A DNA stretch of 64,000 nt from Gymnothorax reevesii (lineage: Eukaryota; Chordata; Actinopteri; Anguilliformes; Muraenidae), in the NCBI GenBank assembly GCA_029721435.1, contig CM056573.1, forward strand, positions 125,699,447 through 125,763,446, in the 5' to 3' direction. Under the pieces are notes generated by a model, which was given only the letters and a program-made list of their open reading frames with translations, was not told the origin of the DNA and did no database searches. The position numbers were made by a program, and so were the translations under genes. Positions 1 to 10,813 of the stretch are shown here, piece by piece (positions within the stretch are counted from its first letter, which is position 1; each line of letters opens with the position of its first letter).

Positions 1-148
1 AGTAGGCTGTTAACTGAATACAGTCCAGCTAATTAAAAGCAGTCTTTGCTCATTGTGCACTCTGTGCTAAAACAAAACAAAGCTATTCAACACACAAGAG
101 ACATTAAAACATTCCTATCGTCACAATCGCTCATTTTACAGATTTGAG

Positions 149-228
149 TTAAGCTGCTTTCACACTGGACGAAAAACGAATTTTTCGCACGACAGATTAT
201 TCAAAGTCAATGCAAAGACACGATATCG
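149..228. repeat. Single arm of a palindromic MITE family
   Basis: This segment reads CTTTCACACTGGACG, then a GAATTTTTCGCACGACAG core, then CAAAGTCAATGCAAAGA. The same order recurs at 49415-49490, and in reverse complement at 52831-52890 and 58093-58152. It is therefore one terminal arm of a dispersed inverted-repeat element. The opposite arm is not visible nearby, so this copy is probably truncated or rearranged. Confidence 0.6.
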
Positions 229-539
229 TCCTGCGGGGGCGGTTAACGATAGGTGCTGCAGGGATAATGACCGTAAAAATTAAAGTAGCGAAGTAATCAC
301 CTTTTATTCATTGAACAACAGTAACTGTGTACAGTTAAAAAGGAAGCTAACATATCCACTTCATGTGTCAGCGACTGCAGACAGTTCGCTGACTACGTGC
401 TCTGACAACAGACTGATTTCAGCTCGCTATCTCTACGGAAACCATTATTTGTAGGCTTGTTGGTCCAAATAAATCCGCCGGCCAGCGTGGGCGCCTGGCC
501 AATCCTGGCCACGCAGGGCGTATCTAGCCAAGAACCAGC

Positions 540-1060
540 CTACATCGTGCCAAAACTGCATATCGAAATACAATACTGCATATCGAAATACAATACAAGG
601 TGTATTGTATTTCATTGCGAAGCTTTTGGCACAGAGCTCGAAATACAATACATGCCTCGAAAATACAATACATGAGTAACAGTAAATACAATACAAACAT
701 AATTTGTTTTTCAGTGTCGGTCAGGATTATTCATGACAAAATTAAATACAATGCACACATTGAAATACAATACATGTATTGAGAATACAATACACATCTC
801 GAAAATACAATGCAGTTGTATTGTTTTAATTTTGGCACAAATATTCCTGACACACATAGAAAAACAAAGCATTTTTGTATTGTATTGACTGTTACACATG
901 TATTGTATTTTCAATATATGTATTGTGTTTTCAAGATGTGTATTGTATTTAAGCATTTTTGTATTGTATTTATTACTACACATGTATTTTCAAGATGTGT
1001 ATTGCATTTCAATAAGTGCATTGTATTTCAATGTGTGCATTGTATTTAATTATGGCACAA
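540..1060. repeat. AATACAATAC minisatellite in head-to-head (inverted) orientation
   Basis: A unit of about 20 bp containing GAAATACAATAC is repeated many times. Two exact 20-bp copies lie at 556-575 and 576-595. From about 540 to 805 the motif reads AATACAATAC; from about 815 to 1060 it reads GTATTGTATT, the reverse complement. Non-repeat spacer text is mirrored too: the CAGTAAATACAATACAAAC to GACAAAATTAAAT block at 675-750 matches, inverted, the segment at 820-900. The whole is a large imperfect palindrome centred near 785-815. Open frames on both strands here come from the repeat and are not genes. Confidence 0.8.
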
Positions 1061-1129
1061 ATCACCCTCCATAATTCTAAGTGTAATATTTGAGTGTTAT
1101 ATCTATTGGATTCTCCGGAGGACTTTCAC

Positions 1130-1830
1130 AACTGATTGTAATAATATAACAATAATATAATACAGTATAAACGAGTACCCACAATACAATACAAGGCAAC
1201 AAGGCTTAAAAAAGGGCGTTGGAAATGCTTATGCCTTTTACAAAGGCTTTGAGTCTTTGAAGGTGCAGAGTTGTTTCTAATGATATAATATAATATAAAT
1301 GGATATAAGCCTTTAAAAAGGCTGTTGCATGTTAAACTGCTGAACAAGTCAGGTTGGACAGGTTGAATACTAAGCAAGTTGTCAAGCTGAAAGGTCAGGT
1401 TCTGAGGAGTAGTGAAGCAGGGCGCTATATATAGAGAGAGCCCAAGTCTCCGCCCCTTCATTCAGTCCAATGGAAAATCGATATTGGAATTCCACTTTGA
1501 CTTCCAAATTTGTTCACTGAAAGTAGCCCTTACAATGGCTTTAAGTCTTAAGGTACACTATTATTACAATAGAATACAATAGAATACAATATAATATAAT
1601 GTAAATGTCAATGAGCTTTTTAATAGGGTGTTGGATGCTAAATCTGATGCTAGAGTCTAGGAAAGGTTTTAATGTAAGAGTGTTGTTAGGAGTTTCGATA
1701 AATGGATTTATCAATATTGGATTTTCACTTAAACTCCCAAAATTTCCGCTATGTGAGGAGTTTCGATAAAAGCAATGCCAAGTGTAATGTGGGAGTGTTG
1801 TAACGATATTGGATTTTTACTTGCACTTTA
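1130..1830. repeat. Degenerate direct repeats, AT-rich
   Basis: Three loosely similar blocks occur near 1200, 1290-1345 and 1570-1640. Each has an (AATAT)n-like run, then a form of AGCCTTTAAAAAGGCTGTTG, then ATGCTAAA or ATGTTAAA. A second motif, CGATATTGGATTTTTACTT, recurs in variant form near 1468, 1712 and 1804. AGGAGTTTCGATAAA occurs near 1690 and 1757. No gene is visible. It looks like an old tandem or satellite-like array, or the relic of an unknown element. Confidence 0.5.
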
Positions 1831-2506
1831 CTTTGTTGGCATTTGTGTGTACAGTACACCCATTTACGGTGGGGACATATGGAAGCGAAATCTGCAAAGT
1901 GAAGCGGGGCGAAACTCAGTGTTCTGAAGGTGAATATCTACCACTCTACTACTCTCCTCGAAGATAACTATAGGTTATAATGACACGTGAATCTGCTGTG
2001 TATTGTGACTGGACCCCTGTACAGCCCGCCCCTGAGTCTAGCTCTGCTATTGGACACTTGCTTCACGATATGGTCGCGACGCCCAATAAATTTGCATGGA
2101 GTTAGAGATTTCTGAACTTTTGGACGTGTCGCAATGACAGTTTTGATGCACTCCAAGGACTATGTCGTATTGTGTACACACAATACTGTGCGGGAGTGAA
2201 ATCACTTCTCATAGAAAATAGGTCCAGCTTCTAGTAGCTGTCTACTGCGGCCAGCGTTAGGCCCAGGATATACTTGCCGTGTGCACATTTTATGCCCGAA
2301 TGCATTGCCATGCGTATTTTATGTCGATTTTACGCGTGGTAGCACTCCTGAACACAAGGTACGCGGATATGTGCGCATATTGCAATATTGACACAACCGC
2401 GAGGGGCGATCTTCCGAACTTCCATGTTGAGCTCATAGTAGAGTCAAACAATGGTGGAAAATATTAATGAGAGCCCGGTTGGCTATTTGCTCCCTACATG
2501 ATACCG
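1831..2506. other. No gene recognised
   Basis: Short open frames occur on both strands, but none resembles a known protein and none has convincing length. I see no repeat or RNA gene in this stretch. Confidence 0.5.
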
Positions 2507-2514
2507 CCAGTATC

Positions 2515-2906
2515 CAATGTTGCCAATTTAGCGACTTTGTCGCTAGATTTAGTGATTTTTGGCCTTCTCTGGCGACTAAAACCTCATCTAGCGACTTAGC
2601 GGCTTTTTAGGTGAATTTGGCGACCTTAAAAAAACATATCTCTCCAGTGTCAAAATCATTGTTTTTCAATGTAATTTCAGCTCTGCACCGCCACCAGAAG
2701 CTTATTTCATGGTGAAGCAGCACTGCACATTAGCCCCAATCTCGAAACTGTACCCTTTGGGATTGTCAACATAACCATGTAGACACATTTTCTTGAGATC
2801 AGTGAGTCGTGCGCGACGTTATGATATCATAGTAACGTCATGACATAATCTAGCGACTTTTCAGATACCAAAAGTCGCTATTGGCTGATTTATTTTGGCA
2901 ACACTA
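2515..2906. mobile_element. Non-autonomous hAT-type MITE
   Basis: The ends carry the inverted motif TGTTGCCAA. Inside each end is an AGCGACTTT block, and TAGCGACTTT-like repeats fill the interior. Flanking bases CCAGTATC (2507-2514) and CCAGTATT (2907-2914) look like an 8-bp target duplication with one mismatch, as expected for hAT elements. There is no coding capacity. The family is inferred from the termini only. Confidence 0.6.
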
Positions 2907-3270
2907 CCAGTATTGTGCATAGTGCTCTGATTGTTCTGCTGCAAGAATGTGCGGTTGCGCACGTAAATTAAGTCACACAGCTAGCATATCCTGGGCTTTA
3001 GGGCCTGCTGAAAGGGCTTTCATTCAAAACCCTTGGTAAATCAGAGGCCCTTTGTAAGAACATTTGTAATCAGAGGGCTCTCTTAATAGTTTGCTCTCCC
3101 ATTAGGGCTCTCTCTAGGGCCCCCACGTAGCCAGAAGTCGCGACCCTTTGCAGGGGCTTTCATAATCATAGGGCCCTCTGAAACCATTCCCCCCTACTTC
3201 CTTGAACCCCTAGTTGGTAAACATTAGGGCTCCCTTAGGAGTATTCACGAGAGGCACTACAGCAGGGCCA

Positions 3271-3712
3271 GCCCAGGGGCCCTCTGACTGCCGTACCCCA
3301 TAGCCCAGGGGCCCTCTGACTGCCGTACCCCATAGCCCAGGTGCCCTCTGACTGCCGTCCCTCGTAGCTCAGGGGCCCTCTGAGTGCCGTCCCCCATGGC
3401 CCAGGGGCTCTCTGATTGCCATCCCTCGTGACCCAGGGGCCTTCTGATTGCCGTACCCCATAGCCCAGGGGCCCTCTGACTGCCGTCCCGCATAGCCCAG
3501 GGGCCGTCTGACTGCCGTCTCCCATAGCCCAGGGGCTCTCTGATTGCCATCCCCCGTGACCCAGGGGCCCTCTGATTGCCGTACTCCATAGCCCAGGGGC
3601 CCTCTGACTGCCGTCCCGCATAGCCCAGGGGCCGTCTGACTGCCGTTTCCCATAGCCCAGGGGCCCTCTGATTGCCGTACCCCATAGCCCAGGGGCCCTC
3701 TGATTGCCGTCC
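3271..3712. repeat. 32-bp GC-rich minisatellite, about 14 copies
   Basis: The unit contains CCCAGGGGCCCTCTGACTG followed by CCGTACCCCATAG, with period 32. Copies start at 3271, 3303 and 3335 and continue to about 3712. Variants differ at a few positions (ACTGCCGT or ATTGCCAT). Looser relatives of GGGCCCTCTGA extend left to about 3000. Because 32 is not a multiple of 3 and the unit lacks stops on the minus strand, it gives overlapping long open frames in all three minus frames. These are artefacts. Confidence 0.95.
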
Positions 3713-3921
3713 CTGTCTCCCCCGCCCAATTCATATCACCCTTCCCTCTCGGTTCTCTGCAGATATGCCCTATAACAGTGTGAGAAGTCAAAAGATCCTA
3801 GAGAATAGAGGCCGTCTGACATCGCAATTGGCATCTGCATCGCTTTGGGCCCCCCCCGGGCCCCTGGACCCTTGGGCCCCTGGGTGCCGGCCCCACTGGC
3901 CCGGTCCGTAATATGGCCCTG
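3713..3921. other. Gene-free spacer with a GC-rich block
   Basis: The minisatellite edge passes into unique sequence. A very GC-rich stretch at about 3848-3905 contains runs of C and G (GGGCCCC motifs). No gene is recognised. Confidence 0.5.
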
Positions 3922-4141
3922 ATTGTCACTTAGGTTTTATTGATTTTAGTGGGGAAAAGGAATACAGTCTGATTGCTATGACCTCATACTGAGTTAAGAT
4001 CACATATTGAAAATAAATGTGTAACGTATCTTGCATTGTTGTCCATGCATGTTAATCCCAAAACCTTTAAGCAGCAACAGGGTGTAATAATAAGAACACC
4101 CCTCTTTGCCTCTTGCACCGGCAGGAGGGACAGAGGCGGGA
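3922..4141. repeat. Dispersed repeat, inverted copy of 44208-44800
   Basis: ATTGTCACTTAGGTTTTAT through CAGCAACAGGGTGTAATA (3922-4092) matches the reverse complement of about 44630-44800. The homology then jumps: 4104-4141 (GGCAGGAGGGACAGAGGC) matches the reverse complement of 44208-44243. This copy therefore lacks about 380 bp that the other has. No coding content or terminal repeats were seen. Confidence 0.75.
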
Positions 4142-4289
4142 CAGAGGAGTACTTGCGCCAGGCTACGCCGGGCACGAAATTGCAACATATGCCTGGACAC
4201 ACCCCGTTGGCGCGGTGCTCCCCCTATTTGCCACGCCTGCGCCTGGTCTTCGAAGTTAGAGCCCTTAGAGTCAAAATCAGCAGCTGTTG

Positions 4290-5900
4290 ACAGGCTTGCA
4301 TTTCAGAGGACAACCATGAACTGTCTCCCTCTCCCAAGTAGGCAGCATGAGTGACATGTGAGCCTGCTCATACACAATTTGCTGATTGGACATTTCAGAT
4401 TTGGGGGTAATTGGAGATACCAAATTTGTAAATAAATAAATACATTAAATAAAAAAAACAATTTGAACAGCTAAACTGAAAGGTGGCAGAAGGAAGCCCT
4501 TTCACCTCACATGGTGTCCCCTCAAATACTCCTCAAAGCATTACCAGCAACAATTACCCGCCAACATCACAAAGCCAATTCCACTTCCCCTCTGTCTGTT
4601 TGGCTACATATTAAACACCACACACATCCTTTTGGGTAGCTTATTATTTCTTGCTTCCTGTATTGAGGGGTGGAGAGGCACTATCAGAAAAAGGATAGGT
4701 TCATATTGGACATACTCCACCCAGCCTTACATCATTTTTTCATACATTTTTTGTAAGTCATTAGTTCCTTACAAGAACACTGTTAAATCATAAGGAAAAT
4801 TTGGGATTTTTACCCTGAAAGAGCAGAAATATTCCTGTACTCTTTCTTTCTTTTGTGATAAAGAAGGGTTTCTGGGTGAAAATTTTGTAATTGAAAGTCA
4901 GCTGTATTTGAGAGTCTTGAGCATTATCACTGTCCTCCTAAAACAAACTGACCAAGTAACCTCAGCATTTTTGACCCAACCTTCTTAGTCTACTATAATT
5001 TATGAGGTAAAAAGTTTATGATACGTATACAGCTCCATCTCTTTAAGGGGAAGGAAATGAGACAACTGGTTTGAGTCACATACATTGAAATTCTCTTGAA
5101 AGGCATGCCAGCTCCTTGTTCCCCTTGCCAAAAATTGCACAAAAGAATCCTTACTTCACACATACCCACCAGCACCTGTGCTGCTTCCCAAGGAATAAGC
5201 ACAATCTAGCTCCCTGCCAACAAACCCCAGAGTCTCATGCCAGAAAGTGCATTAGCTTGCCGGTAAGATCGGACAGCAAAGCTGGCTGGTATGCGAATCT
5301 TCGGAATGGGGATGCGATTAGTGGCATTTTTCTCCCCTCCCCTGTATGCCCCCCATAGCACGTTAGCCTTGACAGAGGACAGCGTACACTTTATTTGCTG
5401 TAATTAATTCCTCAACAGAGGACAGCGGCCTAAAAATAATCTGCTCTATTTATGAAGCCATTTATCTCCTTGTGCTGAAGATGAATCATTTCTCTGCTGC
5501 TGTAAAGATGCTGCACACAAGGTCTGGCATCGGATGAGTGAGTTTGGGAGGGAACCAGGGATGCTCTCCACAAATGTGTCTCATTGCCAGGATTCACGAG
5601 ACACCTGTGTGGACAAAAAATTAATAATTAAAACGTCTCTGAACGCACACATCCAGCTCATCTCGTGAAGGCTGATGCAGTTTCAGCATAGAGGCTGCTG
5701 GTATGGCTATGGTATGTTTACATTGCTTATCTAACGTCTCACTCTAATGTATGGCAGTTCATGAGGTGATGATCCTTTTTTTTCCCTGTTCTAACAGCCC
5801 CTACTCTTCAAGAAATATGGTGCAGGCGGAGGGCTTGATGTGCTCACACAGCTTATAAAGCATATATTAGATACTTACTTGTTTATTCAGTTTATGAAAA
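4290..5900. other. Gene-free unique sequence
   Basis: No open frame here resembles a known protein, and no repeat structure is obvious. The stretch 5410-5530 (around CTAAAAATAATCTGCTC) has the mixed composition of a conserved non-coding element, but that cannot be shown without alignment. Confidence 0.4.
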
Positions 5901-5906
5901 TACATA

Positions 5907-6435
5907 CAATGTTTAACAAATTTATTACACCAACTGTCATAAAAAATGAGAAAACACAAATATTTGTCAAAAACTTGTTTAAAAGTTAATTTTTAAAAAT
6001 ATTTTATTGGCAAATAATAAACTGGAACTACTAAATAGTCCTTATTCACACACAAAAAAACACCAAAAAACTGTATTTTGTATGGCCTCCTTTGGTCTTG
6101 ATAACAGCTTACATTCAACCCCTAAAACTAATTTTAATGTACAGGAATGCAAGAAAATAACTGTTATTTGGCATCTTAAAAAATAATAATAATGTGCTTA
6201 ACTATTTTTCTGCTTTTTTGTAAAATGGTAAATTCGAAAATTCATGGATAACAACAATAATTATATTTTAGCATTAAAAATATCATTTCGGTTAAAGAAC
6301 TTGTGCATACTGGTGGATTAAACATTACACAAACACAAAAATTGTTTTGGTTATTACCAACACAGTTAATTTAGGTGAGCTGTGGCATAAACCTTACACT
6401 ACTGGGTGGTGGTCTAATAAATTTGTTAAGCACTG
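5907..6435. mobile_element. Non-autonomous Tc1/mariner-type element
   Basis: The left end reads CAATGTTTAACAAATTTATT. The right end, reverse complemented, reads CAGTGCTTAACAAATTTATT. Both continue into ACACCA or AGACCA. The element is flanked by TA on each side (5905-5906 and 6436-6437), the Tc1/mariner target. It is 529 bp and AT-rich, with no transposase frame, so it is a MITE or deletion derivative. Confidence 0.7.
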
Positions 6436-6437
6436 TA

Positions 6438-7339
6438 TGTACAGCATGTCATGTGCAATGGGTATCCCTAGTGTGTTCTTGCTGGATATCACAATATGGA
6501 TGTAATGCATCTAGATGCTTGCCATAATGGAAATAAGGCTTTATGCTGTCATTTCTGATTCGTTTTGAAGTGCAGCCACAACTGGGCGTCTTCAGAGAGG
6601 TGTGATTTTACTCTGTTTGAATTATTGAATGATATTAATCATTAATTCACGTGTATGCTTCCTAACATCTGGAGTGTAAAACTTTGAGCTTCCTCACACG
6701 TAAGTATCCCCAGGCATCAAAACAGTTGCCTCACTGAGACTAGTTGTACATTGTATGGCTCTGGATTGGTGCCCTGGATGCTTTACAGTGACCTTTAAGT
6801 TGTAATATGAATTTGCGCTAGTTGTTTGATACTTCGTACGAGCAGAATTTACTTTCCCACTTTCCAAATAAATTGACTCTTATGGGATAAATAGAGTATC
6901 AAATTTGTCAGCATGAGTTGTCATATATATGAAAATTACATCTCTAGTTTCATAAATTTGATATCTCATGCTCACTCATTAGAGATCCTCTATATATCAT
7001 AACTACACGTACATGTATGCATAACCTTTTGAAATTTTGTGCGTGCACGATGCATACGTGAGAGGGGCGATTCGTGACTGGGACACCTACAAAGGTCTTA
7101 CACACACCCTGGGTGGTTGCGAAGGGCAGCATGAAACGGCTTTTGAGCAGACCTAATTAGGCTGCTTCCAAAGCGGCCGGCAGTATGACAGGGGTATCAG
7201 AAGCCGAAAGATAAATGCTAGAGAAAACAATATGTTGTGTATTTTTGCTGTTGTCGTTGTTATGTATGAGTATTTTGTGTACAGCACTGTACATCATTTG
7301 TAAATGGAGATTTGTTAGACACTATTTAAATGCCCATTA
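6438..7339. other. Gene-free unique sequence
   Basis: I recognise nothing in this stretch. Its open frames are short and do not resemble any family. Confidence 0.4.
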
Positions 7340-7721
7340 TGACTGGTCGGCGATTTGTTAATTTTGGTTATCATTTAGCACCCTCTGGCAGTATGTCTGT
7401 GGAAAAACATGATCTGATGCAATACTGCTTCTTTGTGATGAAATGGACTCGTGCTTTCTACAAGTTTCTGGCTTCTTCTAGCCTGGAGGGGGCAGGATCG
7501 CCCAGGAATCCTGTAGATCTTTCCAGAATGTTGCTAGTCTATATAAATGCTGTGATTTGGTCAGTAGAAGCACTGTTTTTGTTTTGGCAACAGAGTAACA
7601 TAGTGGCATTAAAGGGTTATTATAGGAGGAAAAACAGTGGATTATTTGTACTTTTTTTAAGAATAAATTTGTTTAAGTTGTCATTGCTGGTTTTCTTTGT
7701 TGTGATATTCAAGTCATAACA
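7340..7721 (+). repeat. 5' LTR
   Basis: Begins TGACTGGTCGGCGATTTG and ends AAGTCATAACA, so it has TG...CA borders. It matches 10423-10813 over its whole length with scattered differences. A 129-residue open frame inside it is a chance frame. Confidence 0.85.
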
Positions 7722-7724
7722 AAT

Positions 7725-7742
7725 TTGAGGTTCCACCGAGAT
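7725..7742 (+). promoter_or_regulatory. Primer-binding site, probably tRNA-Gln
   Basis: TTGAGGTTCCACCGAGAT lies four bases after the LTR. Apart from the second base (TTG instead of TGG) it is complementary to the 3' end of vertebrate tRNA-Gln (ATCTCGGTGGAACCT plus CCA) as I recall that sequence. Its place directly after the LTR fits minus-strand priming. Confidence 0.7.
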
Positions 7743-7833
7743 AAACCATTTATTGGATCAACGATTTGTTTCACCAAAGATTACAGCTGAATTTTTATTA
7801 TAAATCTTGTGACTATTTGAAAAACCAGCAATC

Positions 7834-10361
7834 ATGACTTTTCATCTTGAAAAATTTCTGAAAACTCCAACCCAGGAATCGATTGTGTTGGCAAAGAAGA
7901 AGAACTTGCTGCAAATAGCCTCAACCCTTGGATTATCTGATGTGAAATTGTCAATAGAAGCATGTACTGTTACAAAATCTTCTGGACTTTCTGATCATTT
8001 TGATGTAGTTAAACACATCAGACTTGTTCCTCCCTTCCTAGAAAATGATGTAGACTAATACTTTACCCATTTTGAAAAAATTGCTGAAAATTTGAAATGG
8101 CCAAAGGGCATTGGACAATGATGTTAAAAAATGTTCTTACTGGTAAAGCTAGGAAAATCTATAACCAGTTATCTGTCCAACAGTGTTCTGAGTATGAGTT
8201 TGTCAAATCTGCCATTCTGAAGGATTATGAATTAATCCCCGAGGCTTACAGGCAAAAATTTAGGAATTCTCGTAAGGAAGCCAGTCAAACTCATGTTGAA
8301 TTTGGCAGGTTGAAGGAACAGTTTGATCAGTGGTGTAATTCCATGAAAGTTGAGAAAGATTTTGATGGATTGAGGCAACTTATTCTGGTTGAGGAGTTCA
8401 AAAGGTGTATCCAGCCTGATATAAGACTTTCCTTGAGGAGAAACAAGCCATTACTTGGCAAGATGTTTACACCTTGGCTGATAGTTATGCATTGACTCAT
8501 AAGTCTTCTTCCCAGTCTTCTTCCCACAGCCCAATCAGAACAAGCTTTTGATATTATGAAACACATCTGGTAACTCCACGGAAAACAAGTTTTATATGCC
8601 TGATTTGCATACAGGAAGTGAACTATGGCCCACTTTGTACATACTTTATTTTTATGAGACAATGCTCAAAAATGTTCATTTTTGAGCATGTTACCAAGTC
8701 CAAATATGTTCAATTATTAGTTTATTACCTTTAGCAAGACCTTCTGCATATTTTGATTCAAAATACAAACCCAAAACACAACAAAAAAGTTATTGATGAT
8801 TTACTCAAGAATTTGTCAATTTTATAACAAAATTTCATAGAAATCTTATTTTTCTTTTGCTTATTTCAGTAGGTTCTCATTCTTGCCCACCTGAAATTTT
8901 TTGTAGAAAGTTGCGCTATATAGTTGTATAAGTCCTGTAAAAAGTTTTTGAACTTTCGAGACCGGTAATATTGGTCCTGAGATCAATATATCAAAGGAAA
9001 TCTCATTTGTAAGAATGAACAGTTTGTTTTAAATAGGATAAGATTATCAACCTTTACCCAAAATACTCAAAATCATACGCAATAACTAAAAAAGAATGGT
9101 ATTATGGCTTCAAAATGGCATGAATTCATTCTGGATCATTCCGGATCATGTCAACTAGCAAGCTGTAATGGAACCTTACATCTAATATTGTGTGTCTATC
9201 CTGGATAAAGACACGAAAAATATTATCTATATCAATTTACAGTGATTATCAAAACAAAAAAGTATCTATCAAAACAAATTAATAAACTGAAAATGACTAG
9301 TTCCATACATATCTTACATATAAGAAGGTTACCAAAATTTTGGACTTAATTGCAATATCGTGAACACATTTAATCACATTCCAGAATGATTCAGAACTCA
9401 CTGGATGCAAAGATCAAAGCTGTAAATTGATATAAATAATATTTTTCTTGTCTTTATCCAGGATAGACACACAATATTAGAGGACTCCATTACAGCTTGC
9501 AAGTTGACATAATCCAGAATGATCCAGAATTAATTCATATCATTTTTGAAGCCATAATACCATTCTTTTTTAGTTATTGCTTGATTTTGAGTACATATTG
9601 AGTACTATTTTGGGTAAAGGTTGATAATCTTAACTTATTTAAAACAAACTGTTCATTCTTACAAATGAGAGCTCCTTTGATATATTGATCTCTGGATCAA
9701 TGTTACCGGTCTCGAAAGTTGAAAAAAATTTTACAGGATTTGTACAACTATATAGCGCAACTTTCTACAAAAAATTTTAGGTGGGCAAGAATGGGAACCT
9801 ACTGAAATAAGCAAAAGAAAAATAAGATTTCTATGAAATTTTGTAATAAAATTGACAAATTCTTGAGTAAATCATCTATCACTTTTTTGTTGTGGGGTTT
9901 CTGGGTTTGCATTTGGTATCAAAATATGCAGAAGGTCTTGCTGGAGCTAATAAACTAATAATTGAACATATTTGGACTTGGTAACATGCTCAAAAACGAA
10001 CTTTTCTGAGCATTGTCTCATAAAAATAGAGCATGTACTAAGTGGGCCATAGTTCACTTCCTGTATGCAAATCAGGCATATAAAACTTGTTTTCCGTGGA
10101 GTTACCAGATGTGTTTCATATTATCAAAAGCTTGTTCTGATTGGGCTGTTGGCATTTTTCCCTATACCGTGAAAGACCTCCTTTCAAGGCAAGTCTCAGT
10201 CCAAGACTTCTTCAAATAACACTTCTAATGATTCCAAGGCCACTACTGAGAGGAAACCTTCCAGTGAGAAGCAATTCCCTCTTTCTCTACCTTCTGTGTC
10301 TTGCCAATACTGCAAAAAGCAAGATCACCTTATTTCCGAGTGTTATGCTTTTAAGAAATAA
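7834..10361 (+). pseudogene. Gag pseudogene with SCAN-like domain and CCHC zinc knuckle
   Basis: Structural Gag of the LTR element. The frame starts at 7834 (MTFHLEKFLKTP), stops at 8056, and resumes from about 8094 in a different frame through 8430. That part contains YRQKFRNSRKEASQTHVEF and LRQLILVEEFKRCIQPDI, the pattern of a SCAN/retroviral capsid C-terminal domain. A further frameshift near 8420 leads into TFLEEKQAITWQDVYTLADS. The palindromic element at 8526-10149 then splits the gene. After it, serine-rich linker is followed by C-x2-C-x4-H-x4-C (10302-10343), the nucleic-acid-binding zinc knuckle. There are at least one stop, two frameshifts and one insertion, so it is not functional. 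Confidence 0.8.
8526..10149. mobile_element. Foldback-type element with about 720-bp inverted arms
   Basis: Left arm 8526-9242 and right arm 9420-10149 are reverse complements with a modest number of mismatches. A 177-bp spacer separates them. The outer ends read ACAGCCCAATCAGAACAAGC. The element sits inside the gag pseudogene just before the zinc-knuckle region. Neither arm has a plausible coding frame. I could not define a clean target-site duplication. It could be a foldback transposon, or a head-to-head pair of copies of one MITE. Confidence 0.75.
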
Positions 10362-10422
10362 CAACACAACGAGAAGTAACCAAGCCAACTGCTTTCACTA
10401 GGAGAGAATCTCTTGTATCATA

Positions 10423-10813
10423 TGACTCATCAGCGATTTGTTTATTTTGGTTATCATTTGGTAGTACCCTCTGGTGGTATGTCTGTAGAAAAACATGATC
10501 TGATGTAATACTACTTCGTTATAGACTAGTGCTTTCTGGATGTTTCTGGTTTCTTCTTGCCTGGAGGGGGCGGGATCACCCAGGAATCCTGTAGATCTTT
10601 CCAGAATGTTGCTAGTCTATGTAAATGCTGTGATTTTGCACAGTAGAAGCAGTTTTTGTTTTGGCAAAAGAGTTACATAGTGGCAATAGAGTGTTATTAT
10701 AAGATTAAACAGTGGATTATTTGTAGAAGTTTTTTTTTTTTTAATCAGTGAAGAATAAATTTGTGTAAGTTGTCATTGCTGGTTTTCTTTGTTGTGATTT
10801 TCAAGTCATAACA
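10423..10813 (+). repeat. 3' LTR
   Basis: Begins TGACTCATCAGCGATTTG and ends AAGTCATAACA. It is homologous to 7340-7721 but lacks a short piece around 10525 and has a poly-T expansion near 10729-10741. Divergence between the LTRs suggests an old insertion. Confidence 0.85.

Larger units (their letters stand above)
7340..10813 (+). mobile_element. Gag-only Gypsy-type LTR retrotransposon (Gmr1-like), internally deleted
   Basis: Two direct LTRs (7340-7721 and 10423-10813) enclose a primer-binding site, a gag pseudogene and a purine-rich tract (AGGAGAGAA) just before the 3' LTR. No protease, reverse transcriptase, RNase H or integrase is present, so this is a deletion derivative that would need an autonomous partner. 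The gag type (SCAN-like plus zinc knuckle) points to a Gmr1-like Gypsy clade. A 1.6-kb palindromic element interrupts it. Flanks CATTA and CTGTA do not form a clean 5-bp duplication. Confidence 0.8.

Noticed and set aside
445..1049. Overlapping open frames on both strands (Tyr/Ile/Cys-rich)
   Set aside because: They come from the AATACAATAC repeat lacking stops; the peptides are repetitive and mirror each other across strands.
3271..3712. CRISPR-like array with 32-bp period
   Set aside because: Repeats are contiguous with no unique spacers, and the genome is a vertebrate.
3235..3791. Three minus-strand open frames of 140-164 codons rich in Gly, Pro and Arg
   Set aside because: They are one 32-bp repeat read in three frames; no start context, splice signal or conserved domain.
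7330..7719. 129-codon plus-strand frame
   Set aside because: Lies within the 5' LTR and is broken in the 3' LTR copy; chance frame.
8515..10160. A 9-bp target duplication (TCTTCTTCC against CATTTTTCC) for the palindromic element
   Set aside because: Too many mismatches to count as evidence.
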